Notes under the pieces: generated by a model
Database searches by the model: none
Told to the model about the DNA's origin: nothing
Seen by the model: the letters and a program-made list of their open reading frames with translations, nothing else
NCBI GenBank assembly: GCA_963774555.1
Contig: CAVZFL010000002.1
Span: forward strand, 248,001-312,000
From: VRUE01 sp963774555
Lineage (GTDB): Bacteria; Actinomycetota; Thermoleophilia; Solirubrobacterales; 70-9
DNA: 64,000 nucleotides
Reading direction: 5' to 3'
Position numbers and translations under genes: made by a program
Shown: in pieces, positions 40,441 to 51,189 of the stretch
How the letters are laid out: every line of letters begins with the position of its first letter
Position numbering within the stretch: the stretch's first letter is position 1

Positions 40441-43064
40441 CTAGCCAACCCCTCGCTCGAATGCGGTGCGCGCCACCGCGAGCGCCTCGTCGAGCTTCGC
40501 CGCGTCCTTGCCGCCGGCCTGAGCCATGTCGTCGCGCCCGCCGCCGCCCCCGCCGACGATCGGCGCCGCCTCGCGGACGACCGCAGCGGCGGAGATGCCG
40601 CGCCCGACCGCCCCCTTGGAGACGAGGACGACGAGGCCGACCTTGCCGTCCTCGGCGCCCCCCAGGGCGACGGCGGAGTCGCCGCCGAGCTTCGACTGCA
40701 CGCGGTTGGCCAGATCGAGCAGCTGCCTCTGGTCGGCCAGCGGGACGCGGCCGGCGAGCAGCTTCACCCCTCCGACCTCGCTCGCCTCTGCCACCAACCG
40801 CTCCGCCTCCTCGCCGAGCAACTGCCTCTGCGCCTGCTGAGCGCCCTCGCCCGCCTCGCGCAGCCGCTCGGCGGCGCGCCGGGCGCCGGCCAGCGGGTCC
40901 TGGGGTGAGCCAAGCAGGTCGCCGACCTCGCCGAGGCGGTCCTCGCGCTCGCGGAACCAGTCGATCCCAGCGGGGCCGCTTAGCGCCTCGATGCGGCGCA
41001 CGTTGGCGGCGCTGGAGCCCTCGGAGACGATCTTGAAGATGCCGATCTCGGCCGTGTTGGCGACGTGGGTGCCGCCGCAGAGCTCGCGCGAGACCCCCTC
41101 GACCTCGACCACCCGCACCCGCTCACCGTACTTCTCGCCGAACAGCGCCATCGCCCCCAGCCGCTCGGCCTCGGCCCGCTCCATCTCGGTCCAGCGCACC
41201 GGGCAGCTCGCCTTGACCCACTCGTTGACCCGATCCTCGACCGCCCGCAGGTCCTCGGCCGCGAGCCCCTGGCCGTGGCTGAAGTCGAAGCGCAGCTTCT
41301 CGGGACGGACCGCCGAGCCCGCCTGGCGCACGTGGGTGCCGAGCCGCTCGCGCAGCGCCGCGTGCAGGAGGTGGGTGGCGGTGTGGTTGCGCATCGTCGC
41401 GTGGCGGGTCTCGCGGTCGACCGCGGCCACGACCGCGGTGCCCGCCGCCGGCCCCTCGCCCTCCGGCTCGACCTCGAGCGCCTGGTCCTCGCCGACCCGG
41501 TAGACGTCGAGGACCGCGGCCTCGCCGCCCTCCCAGCTGATCACACCCGAGTCGGCGACCTGGCCGCCGCCCTCGGCGTAGAAGGGACTCTGCTCGAGCT
41601 TGATCAGGAGGCGACCGTCGTCGCCCTCGACCGCGACCACCCCCGTGCTGGCGCGCAGCGTCTCGTAGCCGACGAACCGCGTCGGCGGCGCCCCGCCTGC
41701 GAAGGCGATCACCCGCTCGTGGCGGTCCTCGGAGCCGTGCGCGGTGGCGGCGCCCGTGCGGGCGCGCTGGCGCTGCTCCTCCATCAGCTCCTCGAAGCCG
41801 GAGTCGTCGACCGAGAGGCCCTGCTCGGCGAGCAGCTCCTTGGTCAGGTCGTAGGGGAAGCCGTAGGTGTCGTGCAGCTTGAAGGCGTCCTCGGCGTCGA
41901 TCCACGACGTCTCCGCCTCCTTCGCCTCGGCCACCAGCCGCTCGAGCAGCTCCGTGCCCCGCTCCAGGGTGCGGCCGAAGCTCTCCTCCTCGTCGCCGAC
42001 CCAGCGCCCGATCGTCTCGACTTCGGCGCGCAGCTCGGGATAGGCCTCGCCCATCACCTCGATCGCGCGCTCGGCGAAGCGGCCCAGCCAGGGGGCCTCG
42101 AGGCCGAGGGTGCGGCCCTGCTGGATCGCCCGCCGCATGATCCGGCGCAGGATGTAGCCGCGGTCCTCGTTGGAGGGAACGACGCCGTCGGCGACCAGGA
42201 AGGCTGCGCCGCGCGAGTGGTCGGCGACGATCCGCATCGCCCGCGTCACCGCTCCCCCTCGCCGTAGGAGCGTCCCGACATCTCCTCGGCGAGGTCGATC
42301 AGCGGCCGGATCAGGTCGGTCTCGAAGACCGAGGACACGTCCTGCAGGACCGCCGCCATCCGGTCGAGGCCCATGCCGGTGTCGATGTTGCGCATCGGCA
42401 GCTCGGTCAGGACGCCATCGGCGTCGAGGTCATAGCTCATGAAGACGTGATTCCAGAACTCGAGGAAGCGGTCGCTGTCGTCTCCCGGGCGATCGCCCTC
42501 GGCGCCGAACTCCAGGCCGCGATCGAGGTATAGCTCCGAGCAGGGACCGCAGGGCCCGGCCGGTCCCGCCTGCCAGAAGTTGTCCTTGCGGCCGAGGTGG
42601 ACGATGCGCTCGTCGGGGACCCCGACCCGGCGCCAGACCTCTATCGCCTCCTCGTCGGGGCCGAGCCCGAGCTCCTCGTCGCCGCCGAAGACGGTGACCC
42701 AGATCCGCTCCGGGTCCATGCCGAAGCCCGCCGTCGAGAGCTCCCAACCCCAGGGAATCGACTCCTCCTTGAAGTAGTCGCCAAAGCTCCAGTTGCCGAG
42801 CATCTCGAAAAAAGTGAGGTGGCGGGCGGTGTTGCCGACCTCCTCGATGTCGGTCGTGCGGAAGCACTTCTGCACGTCGGCGAGGCGGCGCGCGGGCGGC
42901 TCCTCGCGGCCGAGGAAGTAGGGCTTGAAGGGCTGCATCCCGGCTGTGGTCAGGAGTACCGAGGGATCGTGGACGGAGGGCACCAGCGAGGCCGAGGGCA
43001 CGATCTTGTGCCCTCGCTGCTCGAAGAAGGAGAGGTAGGTCTGGCGGATCTCGCTGGCCTTCAT
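40441..43064 (-). CDS. alaS: alanyl-tRNA synthetase, split by one base
   Basis: Residues 1-272 (MKASEIRQTYLSFFEQRGHK, FRTTDIEEVGNTARHLTFFE, RNIDTGMGLDRMA) end at TGA 42246, and the remaining 602 residues start at GTG 42249 (TRAMRIVADHSRGAAFLVAD) and contain the editing motif HTATHLLHAALRE, the CGGTH zinc motif and a C-Ala domain. Together they make a normal AlaRS of about 875 residues. A missing G between GAG-CG and GTG-ACG would join them. Because the split lies inside the conserved catalytic core, a consensus error is favoured over two genes with a GTGA overlap. Confidence 0.92.
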
Positions 43065-43193
43065 GGGTGGCAGAGCCTAATCGCAGTGTCGCCGCCGTAC
43101 CGGGAAAGCGGCTGACAGGGGAACGGCGGGCGCGTTGGAGCATTGAACGGCGACCCCTACCCTTGACTGGATGGCAATCGGTGCGCAAGCGAA

Positions 43194-44672
43194 ATGAGAC
43201 CGCAGCCCTCCGACGCCCGGCTGGCGAAGCGCGCGGCCGGCGGCGACCCGGGTGCGTTTGCGGCGATCTATCGCCGCTACGACCAGCGCCTCTACCGCTA
43301 CTGCTTCTCGATCCTCGGCAACGCGGAGGACGCCCAGGACGCCCTGCAGAACGCGATGATCAAGGCGATGCGGGCGCTGCCCGGCGAGCAGCGCGAGATC
43401 CAGCTCAAGCCCTGGCTCTACCGGATCGCCCACAACGAGTCGATCGAGCTGCTGCGCAGGCGGCGCGAGCAGAGCCAGCTCGGACCCGAGCTGGCCAGCC
43501 CGGCGGCGGGACCAGCGGAGGCCGCCGCCCTGCGCGAGCGTCTGCAGCGCCTGCTCGACGACATCTCCCAGCTGCCCGAGCGCCAGCGCGGCGCGCTGCT
43601 GATGCGCGAGCTCGGCGGACTCCCCTTCGAGCAGATCGGCGCCGCGTTCGAGACCAGCGCCGGGGTGGCGCGACAGACCGTCTACGAGGCGCGACTCAGC
43701 CTCGGCCAGCTGGAAGCGGGGCGTGAGATGAGCTGCGAGCAGGTGATGCGGGAGCTCTCCGACGGCGACGGCCGGGTGACGCGCCGGCGTGAGATCCAGG
43801 CCCACCTGCGCGACTGCCGGGAGTGCCGCGAGTTCGGCGAGTCGATCGGCGATCGCCGCCGCGACCTGGCTGCGATCGCCCCGCTTCCCGCAGCCGCCTC
43901 GGGCGCGCTGCTCCACGCCATCGTCGGCGGCGGCAAGGGGGGCAGCGGCCTCGGCGGTGGGATGGCGGCCGGGGCCGGCAAGGCGGCGGTCGGCTCGGTC
44001 GCGGCCAAGTCCGTCGCAACGGTCGCCGTGGTCGCCGCGATCGGCGCCTCGGTGGCGGACCGCAGCGGCCTGATCGGCAGCGACTCGAAGGGAGACAGCG
44101 GGCAGGCCGGTCGTACAGTCGAGTCGGCGAGCGATTCGGGCCCGCTTGCCCCTCCGGCTCTCCGAGCCCTCGACCGCGCCGCAATGCGGCGCGCGCACCG
44201 CGGGCGATCCGGGGCCGCAGCGGCGAACCCGGCGACACCGGGCAACTCCGGCCCGGCGGGCGGCAACGCAGGAAGCGACGCAGCAGTGCCGCAAGGAGCG
44301 ACCACGCCCGGCAGCGCCGCAGGGCCGGCGGATAAGCAGCTCCCGGCCGCTTCGAGCCACGGTCAGGAAACAGCGGCCGCCCACGGCGGTGGCCGCCGGC
44401 AGGGCGGGTCCGGATCGAACGGAAGCTCCAAAGGGCGCTCCGGCTCCCATTCCCAGGCGCCATCCGAACCGCCCGGACAATCGAAATCGAAACCCGACCC
44501 GGGACCGAAATCCCCGCCGCCGCATCCCGAACATCCAGCGACGCCGCCGGCCAAAGGCAAAGGCGTTGGGCCTGACAACTCGCCGGAAGCGCCGTTGCAG
44601 TCATCGGAACCACCTAACGGACAGGTCCCGCCCGAAGGCGCGGGAACCCACCCATCGAAGGAGGCACGATGA
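43194..44672 (+). CDS. ECF sigma factor fused to zinc finger, membrane helix and Pro/Ser/Gly tail
   Basis: A 492-residue protein. Residues 1-180 are an ECF sigma factor: region 2 YRRYDQRLYRYCFSILGNAE and DALQNAMIKAMRAL, region 4 LPERQRGALLMRELGGLPFE. A zinc-finger anti-sigma-like segment follows (MSCEQVMRELSDG ... HLRDCRECREF, Cys/His ligands), then a hydrophobic helix near residues 262-283 (SVATVAVVAAIGASVA) and about 200 residues rich in Ala, Gly, Pro and Ser, probably extracytoplasmic. This is a one-protein sigma/anti-sigma sensor. Its stop overlaps the start of the secreted partner (ATGA). Confidence 0.85.
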   Translation: MRPQPSDARLAKRAAGGDPGAFAAIYRRYDQRLYRYCFSILGNAEDAQDALQNAMIKAMRALPGEQREIQLKPWLYRIAHNESIELLRRRREQSQLGPELASPAAGPAEAAALRERLQRLLDDISQLPERQRGALLMRELGGLPFEQIGAAFETSAGVARQTVYEARLSLGQLEAGREMSCEQVMRELSDGDGRVTRRREIQAHLRDCRECREFGESIGDRRRDLAAIAPLPAAASGALLHAIVGGGKGGSGLGGGMAAGAGKAAVGSVAAKSVATVAVVAAIGASVADRSGLIGSDSKGDSGQAGRTVESASDSGPLAPPALRALDRAAMRRAHRGRSGAAAANPATPGNSGPAGGNAGSDAAVPQGATTPGSAAGPADKQLPAASSHGQETAAAHGGGRRQGGSGSNGSSKGRSGSHSQAPSEPPGQSKSKPDPGPKSPPPHPEHPATPPAKGKGVGPDNSPEAPLQSSEPPNGQVPPEGAGTHPSKEAR

Positions 44673-45127
44673 AGCTACAGCTGAAAGTCCTGGTGGCGCT
44701 CGGCGTTCTCGCCCTCAGCGCCGCTCCCGCCCTGGCCATCGCCCAAGGCCAGCCCGAAGGCGTCCCTCCCGCCCACTCCCACGGCAAAGGCAAAGGGAAC
44801 GGAAATGGGAACGGGAACGGAAATGGGCCCGAATACACGCCTGCGGAACCCGAAAACCCGGGTCCCAAAGCCGGTTTGCCCGAAAAGGCAAAAGCCTACG
44901 GTCGCTACTGCAACGACCAGAGCCGCAAGCACGTCAAAGGCGAGAAGGGCACTCCCTTCAGCCAGTGCGTGACGGCGATGGCGAAGGCGGCCAACAACTC
45001 CAAGCTCAGCCCGGGGCAGGCCTGCAAGGGGATGAGCAAGAAACACGTCAAAGGCGCTAAGGGCACTCCCTTCAGTCAGTGCGTCAAAGGCGCGGCGAAG
45101 CTGCGAGAAGACCAGCAAGCAGCCTGA
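44669..45127 (+). CDS. secreted repeat protein downstream of the membrane sigma factor
   Basis: A 152-residue protein preceded by GAAGGAGG. A signal peptide (MKLQLKVLVALGVLALSAAP, then ALA) leads to a GNGNGNGNGNG tract encoded by a short DNA tandem repeat at about 44794-44827, and then two repeats of about 28 residues of the form C-x-x-x-S-x-K-H-V-K-G-x-K-G-T-P-F-S-Q-C. The paired Cys in each repeat could form disulphides outside the cell. It is coupled by a 4-nt overlap to the sigma gene and may be the signal or the main target of that system. No known family. Confidence 0.75.
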   Translation: MKLQLKVLVALGVLALSAAPALAIAQGQPEGVPPAHSHGKGKGNGNGNGNGNGPEYTPAEPENPGPKAGLPEKAKAYGRYCNDQSRKHVKGEKGTPFSQCVTAMAKAANNSKLSPGQACKGMSKKHVKGAKGTPFSQCVKGAAKLREDQQAA

Positions 45128-45140
45128 GTCGTCGTCGCCC

Positions 45141-46604
45141 CTAGGCCTGACTGGACGTCTCGGTGGCGACGATGCGGCCGTGTCCGACGATCGCCTCGCC
45201 GGCAAGCAACACGGCCGTCTGACCGGGCGCGGCGCCGGCAAACTTCTCTCCCAGCCGGATGTCGAGCTCGCGATGCAGCCCGGTCCCCGTCGCCGAAACA
45301 GCGGCGGGGACCGGCTGCGAGCGGTAGCGCAGCCGTACGGCGTCAATACCCGTCGCCTCGCGGTGCAAAACGGCGTTGCGCAGGCGCACCGTCTCCGCCA
45401 TCAGCTCCCGCCGCGGACCGACGGTGACCGTGTTCGCGGCGGCATCGGTGGCGAGCACGTAAAGCGGCTCCTCGGCCGAGACGCGGATCCCGCGCCGCTG
45501 GCCGACGGTGAAGTTGTGGTGGCCGCGATGGTGACCGATCGTGCTGCCCGAGCGGTCGAGCAGGTTTCCCTCGCGCTCGCGCAGCCCGCCGTGGCGGTGC
45601 AGGAAATCGGCCTTGCCCTGCCCCGAGAGGAAGCAGAGGTCCTGGCTCTCGGGCTTGCGGGCGACGGCGAGCCCGTGGCGGTCGGCGATCTCCCGCACCT
45701 GCGGCTTGGTCAGCTCGACGAGCGGGAAGCTCAGCCGCCCGAGCAGGGCCGGCGGCAGCGCCGCGAGCATGTAGCTCTGGTCCTTCTTCTCGTCCGCGGC
45801 GGCGGCGAGCAGCGGGCCATCGCCGTCCTCGACGATGCGCGCGTAGTGGCCGGTGACGAGGTGAGCGGCGCCGAGGCGCCGGGCCAGGTCGACCATAGCC
45901 GCGATCCGCACCTCGCCGTTGCAGGCGATGCAGGGATTCGGGGTGGTGCCCGCAGCGTAGCCGGCGACGAACTCGGCGACGACCCGGCGCCGGAACTCCT
46001 CCTCGAGGTCGAGGGTCAGGTGCGGGATGCCAAGCGAGTGCGCCAACGAACGCGCCCCCAGCACCGCCTCCGGCGAGCAGCAGGCCTTCGCCCCGTCGGT
46101 CTGCGGATCGGCCCAGAGCTTCACCGTCACCCCGACCACCTCCGCCCCTCGCTCCTGCTCCAGCAGGGCCGCCACGGCGCTGTCAACGCCACCCGACATG
46201 GCGACGAGCACGCGATCGCCGCCGGGCTCGGCGAGGATCTGCTCCGAAGCCGCAACCCGAGCCAGCGCCCGGTGCAGCGCATCGGCCGCCAACTGCGCCG
46301 CGTGCCGCTTGGCCGGCGTCAACCCCCCGATCGCCTCGTCGACCTCATCCGTGCCGATACGGGCTGCGTCTAGGACGCTCGCACCGTCGCCCATCTCGGC
46401 CACGGCCGCGGTGGCGGCAAAGGTGGCCCCACATCCCTCGGCGTCGAAGGTGACTCCGCCGATCCGCCCCGCCTCCACCCGCAGCGCAATTCGCGACAGA
46501 TCGCCGCAAGCGGCCCCACCGGCTGCACCCGTGAAGGCGCCATCCCCCGCCGGTCCAAGCCGACTCCGATCCTGCAGATACGCCTCGAACAGCTCGCGAT
46601 CCAT
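45141..46604 (-). CDS. mnmA: tRNA 2-thiouridylase MnmA with N-terminal IscU/NifU-like domain
   Basis: ATG 46604 starts MDRELFEAYLQDRSRLGPAG, an IscU-like domain of about 120 residues with Cys33 (ACGDLSRIAL) and Cys58 (DAEGCGATFAA); the third scaffold Cys expected in the KRHAAQLAADAL helix is Ala. From about residue 130 follows MnmA: P-loop AMSGGVDSAVAALL, NPCIACNGEVRIA with the first catalytic Cys, and ESQDLCFLSGQGKADFL. MnmA thiolates U34 of tRNA-Lys/Glu/Gln. The fusion suggests direct sulphur or cluster delivery. It is convergent with the secreted repeat gene. Confidence 0.9.
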   Translation of the reverse strand: MDRELFEAYLQDRSRLGPAGDGAFTGAAGGAACGDLSRIALRVEAGRIGGVTFDAEGCGATFAATAAVAEMGDGASVLDAARIGTDEVDEAIGGLTPAKRHAAQLAADALHRALARVAASEQILAEPGGDRVLVAMSGGVDSAVAALLEQERGAEVVGVTVKLWADPQTDGAKACCSPEAVLGARSLAHSLGIPHLTLDLEEEFRRRVVAEFVAGYAAGTTPNPCIACNGEVRIAAMVDLARRLGAAHLVTGHYARIVEDGDGPLLAAAADEKKDQSYMLAALPPALLGRLSFPLVELTKPQVREIADRHGLAVARKPESQDLCFLSGQGKADFLHRHGGLREREGNLLDRSGSTIGHHRGHHNFTVGQRRGIRVSAEEPLYVLATDAAANTVTVGPRRELMAETVRLRNAVLHREATGIDAVRLRYRSQPVPAAVSATGTGLHRELDIRLGEKFAGAAPGQTAVLLAGEAIVGHGRIVATETSSQA

Positions 46605-46624
46605 CGCTACAGGGTAGGAGCCCG

Positions 46625-47302
46625 TCACCTTTGCCGCAGCATCCTGCCCAAATCAGCGATGACTGCCGGTGCATCGTCCCGAAGCTGCCGCCAGGTGATC
46701 CGGATGACGCGCCAGCCATCCGACTGCAGAAGTCGATCCCGCTCCCGATCCTTCTCAAAGGCCCGACGCGTGCCGTGCACCGCCCGTCCGTCGAGCTCGA
46801 CGATCACCCGCTCCTTCATCCACAGGCAATCGGCTTCGAAGAACCGCCCGCGGACGGAGACGTCAGCGTTGAAGCGCGGACGCGGCAGGTCAGTGCCCCC
46901 GAGGATGGTCGCAAACCGCTCCTCGAGCTCCTCGCGAGTGACCCCGCGAGCGGCAGCCTCATCACCGAAGATCGACCTGAGCTTTGCGGATCCCCGCCTC
47001 CGCGGATAGCGCTTGAGGAGGTCGGGGATCGAAAGCTCGTCGGTAACGCCCCGTACTTCCAGCTCGTTCAACGCCTTGACCAGCTGCCGCTCGCTCGACA
47101 TAGAGGCGATGTCGAGCACGGTGCGCGGCGCCGACGTGACCGGTATGCCGTCCAAGCGGGTGATCTCGTCGGGTCCCAGCGTCGCGCAATGCGCTCGCAG
47201 ACCAGGTCGAGCTTCACACCGCGTAGCCCTCGTCACTTCGGGGGTGATCGACAATGGCGACAAGATCCGCCAGAGAGCCCCAGCCGATCGGTGACTCAAC
47301 AC
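46625..47302 (-). CDS. DUF559 endonuclease-like protein, N-terminally truncated
   Basis: A 225-residue protein starting at GTG 47302, MLSHRSAGALWRILSPLS. This is where the second half of AbiEi/DUF559 proteins begins; the usual N-terminal winged-helix of about 65 residues is missing. The C-terminal Vsr-like PD-(D/E)xK domain is intact: FFEADCLWMKERVIVELDGR, then HGTRRAFEKDRERDRLL and GWRVIRITWRQL. Its start directly abuts the stop of a truncated IscU-like fragment, and it lies 20 nt from mnmA. Probably a decayed selfish or defence gene; expression uncertain. Confidence 0.65.
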   Translation of the reverse strand: MLSHRSAGALWRILSPLSITPEVTRATRCEARPGLRAHCATLGPDEITRLDGIPVTSAPRTVLDIASMSSERQLVKALNELEVRGVTDELSIPDLLKRYPRRRGSAKLRSIFGDEAAARGVTREELEERFATILGGTDLPRPRFNADVSVRGRFFEADCLWMKERVIVELDGRAVHGTRRAFEKDRERDRLLQSDGWRVIRITWRQLRDDAPAVIADLGRMLRQR

Positions 47303-47437
47303 TCAACGCACATGAGAGACGTGCGAAAGATCCCCATAGGCAGTCCCGCCGGCAGCGCCAGTAAAGGCACTATGTCCAGCCGCTCCAAGCCGACCCTTGT
47401 CCCTCCGATATGCCTCAAAAAGATCTCGATCCCTCAT
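47303..47437 (-). pseudogene. truncated second IscU-like domain, mnmA 5'-end paralogue
   Basis: The 44 residues MRDRDLFEAYRRDKGRLGAA, HSAFTGAAGG and TAYGDLSHVS align with the first 43 residues of the IscU-MnmA fusion, with the first scaffold Cys changed to Tyr. It then ends at TGA, immediately followed by the DUF559 start. DNA identity is only about 70 percent, so the duplication is old. It is read as the remains of a paralogous IscU or mnmA gene. Confidence 0.65.
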
Positions 47438-47813
47438 CAAATTCCAGAGTATGAATCTGTCGAGGGAGGCTGGGGTGCGCGGCTGGCGAGCGCCGGACCA
47501 AGCGAGGCAAGGACGCAGTCGGCGCCGCGTGGCAGCGCCACGCAAGCTGGCGAGGACGCCGCCTCGCGCCGGTCCGCCGCCGCCAGGCGCGTGCACCAGC
47601 CGACCGAGCCAGGTTCCAAAGAGGCTCCAGCCCGCCGGTACCGCCTCTGGCTTTGATCCCTTGAAGTAAAGGGTGGGCGCCTCCTCGCAGTCCCACAGGA
47701 CCGAGAGAGATCAGCTCCCGCGCCGTTTGTGTTGGGTCAAACGGTGAGACGGCTCTCGTACGGGCTCGAGCCTCGGGCCAACCGTACCACCGGGCGGGCG
47801 CCGTGGCGAGGGG
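47438..47813. other. non-coding stretch with palindromic element
   Basis: No credible gene. The left half is filled by the structured element at 47483-47586. The right half shows GC-rich sequence without a clear RNA fold, ending at the stop of the 96-residue protein gene. A small RNA cannot be excluded. Confidence 0.4.
47483..47586. repeat. structured palindromic element, internal-loop family, copy 2
   Basis: Outer stem in three blocks: CTGGCG/CGCCAG, CGGACC/GGTCCG and GCGAGGC/GCCTCGC. Inside lie AGGCAAGGACGCAG (47506-47519), an inner hairpin GCGTGGC-AGC-GCCACGC (47527-47543) and CGAGGACGCCGC (47551-47562). The two loop strands and the AGC loop are identical to those of 4755-4827; all stems differ. 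Confidence 0.75.
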
Positions 47814-48100
47814 TCAGTCGTCCAGATTGGAGAGCAGCAGCTCGGCCTCGCTCCAGTCCTCCGGCTGTACCCGCAGGGCGATGTCGCCGTGGCCGAAGCG
47901 GTCGAGCGGCCAGTCGGCGGTGAGCACCGCCTCGATCCCCGCGTCTTTCAGCGCCTGGTGCCAGGCGCGGGCGGTCTTCACGTCGGCGAAGTCGCGGACC
48001 ACGTCCCAGCTGTCGAAGCGCGGATCGTCGACGTGAATAGGGGTCGCGCCCGGCCCCGGCGGGCGGGCACCGAAGACGGCGCGAATCCGGCCGAAGAAGG

Positions 48101-48104
<4 letters not shown>
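47814..48104 (-). CDS. small DUF2007-like protein
   Basis: A 96-residue protein, MTFFGRIRAVFGARPPGPGA, then VKTARAWHQALKDAGIEAVL, TADWPLDRFG and a closing ALRVQPEDWSEAELLLSNLD. The alternation of a helix after TARAW and a strand ending in a P-E-D-W/E-A-x-x-L-L motif is typical of DUF2007 signal-transducing-type proteins of unknown role. Its ATG overlaps the aspS stop (ATGA), so it is translated with aspartyl-tRNA synthetase. Confidence 0.65.
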
Positions 48105-49880
<1,776 letters not shown>

Positions 49881-49895
49881 CGCCGGAAAGTCAGC

Positions 49896-51151
49896 TCACG
49901 TCGCTGCCCCGATCTCCTCGACCAGGCTGCCGATCTCGACCGGGTGCTGCTCGCCGCTCGACATGTCGCGCAGCTCGGCGCCGCCGCTCTCGTCGAGGAA
50001 GACGACCAGCTTGGCGCCGAGCCGGTTGGCGTGCTTCAGCTGGCCCCTCTGGCCGCGACCGGCCAGGTCGATCTCGGCCGCGTAGCCGGCGCCGCGCAGC
50101 TCGCTCGCTATCGCCAGCGCCCGCTCGCTTGCCGTGCCCTCCCAGTCGAAGGAGATGAAGACCGTCGGTTCGGCGCCGCCCTCGGCGTCCGCGTCGCCGA
50201 GGGCGAGCAGGATGCGCTCGATCCCCGCCGCCCAGCCGACCGCCGGCGTCGCCGGTCCGCCGAGCTGCTCGATCAGGCCGTCGTAGCGCCCGCCGCCGCC
50301 GATCTCGGCCTGGGCGCCGAGCCGATCGCAGACGAAGGAGAAGATCGTGCGGGTGTAGTAGTCGAGGCCGCGGACCAGGGTCGGGTCGATCGTGTATCCG
50401 ATCCCGATCGCGTCGAGATGGGCACGCACGGCGGCGAAGTGCTCGGCATCTGCACCCTCGAGCAGCTCGACCAGCTTCGGTGCCCCCTCCATCGCCGCCC
50501 GGGTCTCCTCGTCGTCGGCGTCGAATGCCCGCAGCGGGTTGATCGTCGATCCGCTCCCGCACCCCCTCGGAGAGCTCGCCTTCGTGGGCGCGCAGGTACG
50601 CCTTCAGCTCGTCGAGGTAGCTGCGGCGCGCCTGCAGCGAGCCGAGGCTGCCAAGCCGCAGCTCGACCCCCGGCACCGCCAGCTCGGCGAGCAGGGTCGG
50701 CCAGCAGCGAGATCGCCTCGGCGTCGGCGGCCGGCGCATCGCTGCCGATCGCCTCGATCCCGAGCTGGTGGAACTGGCGGTAGCGACCGGCCTGGGGCCG
50801 CTCGTGGCGGAAGAAGGGACCGGCGTAGGAGAGCTTCACCGGCTGCGCCAGCTTGTGCATGCCGTGCTCGACGTAGGCGCGGCAGATCGGCGCGGTGCCC
50901 TCGGGACGCAGGGTGAGGCTGCGCCCTCCCTTGTCCTCGAAGGTGAACATCTCCTTGCGGACGATGTCGGTCGAGTGGCCGACGCCCCGCTCGAACAGCT
51001 CCGTGTCCTCGAAGCTCGGGGTCGCGATCGGCTCGTAGCCGGCGCGGGCGAAGACCGCCGCGGCGACAGCTTCGATCCGCCACCGAGCGCGCGCGGCGTC
51101 AGGAAGGACGTCGAAGGTCCCGCGGGGTGCCTGGTACTTGTGTCCCGCCAC
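49896..51151 (-). CDS. hisS: histidyl-tRNA synthetase, frameshifted
   Basis: GTG 51151 begins MAGHKYQAPRGTFDVLPDAA. Class II motif 1 and motif 2 (LRPEGTAPICRAYVEHGM, FRHERPQAGRYRQFHQLG) are in the first frame; indels near 50705 and 50540 then shift the frame, with LLAELAVPGVELRLGSLGS and GLDYYTRTIFSFVCDRLGAQ and GGGGRYDGL found in the others. Ends LVEEIGAAT at 49896. Corrected length is about 417 residues. An essential, conserved enzyme; the frame breaks are treated as sequence errors. Follows the metallo-hydrolase gene in an operon with aspS. Confidence 0.9.
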
Positions 51152-51189
51152 AGTGCGCGACCTTACCTTCGCCGGGGACCGACCGGCAC

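Noticed and set aside
44790..44830. Short tandem repeats resembling a CRISPR
   Set aside because: Units of 6-12 bp without spacers inside a coding sequence that encode a Gly-Asn tract.
47587..47813. RNase P RNA or tmRNA in the gap before the 96-residue gene
   Set aside because: None of the conserved core sequences of these RNAs is present.
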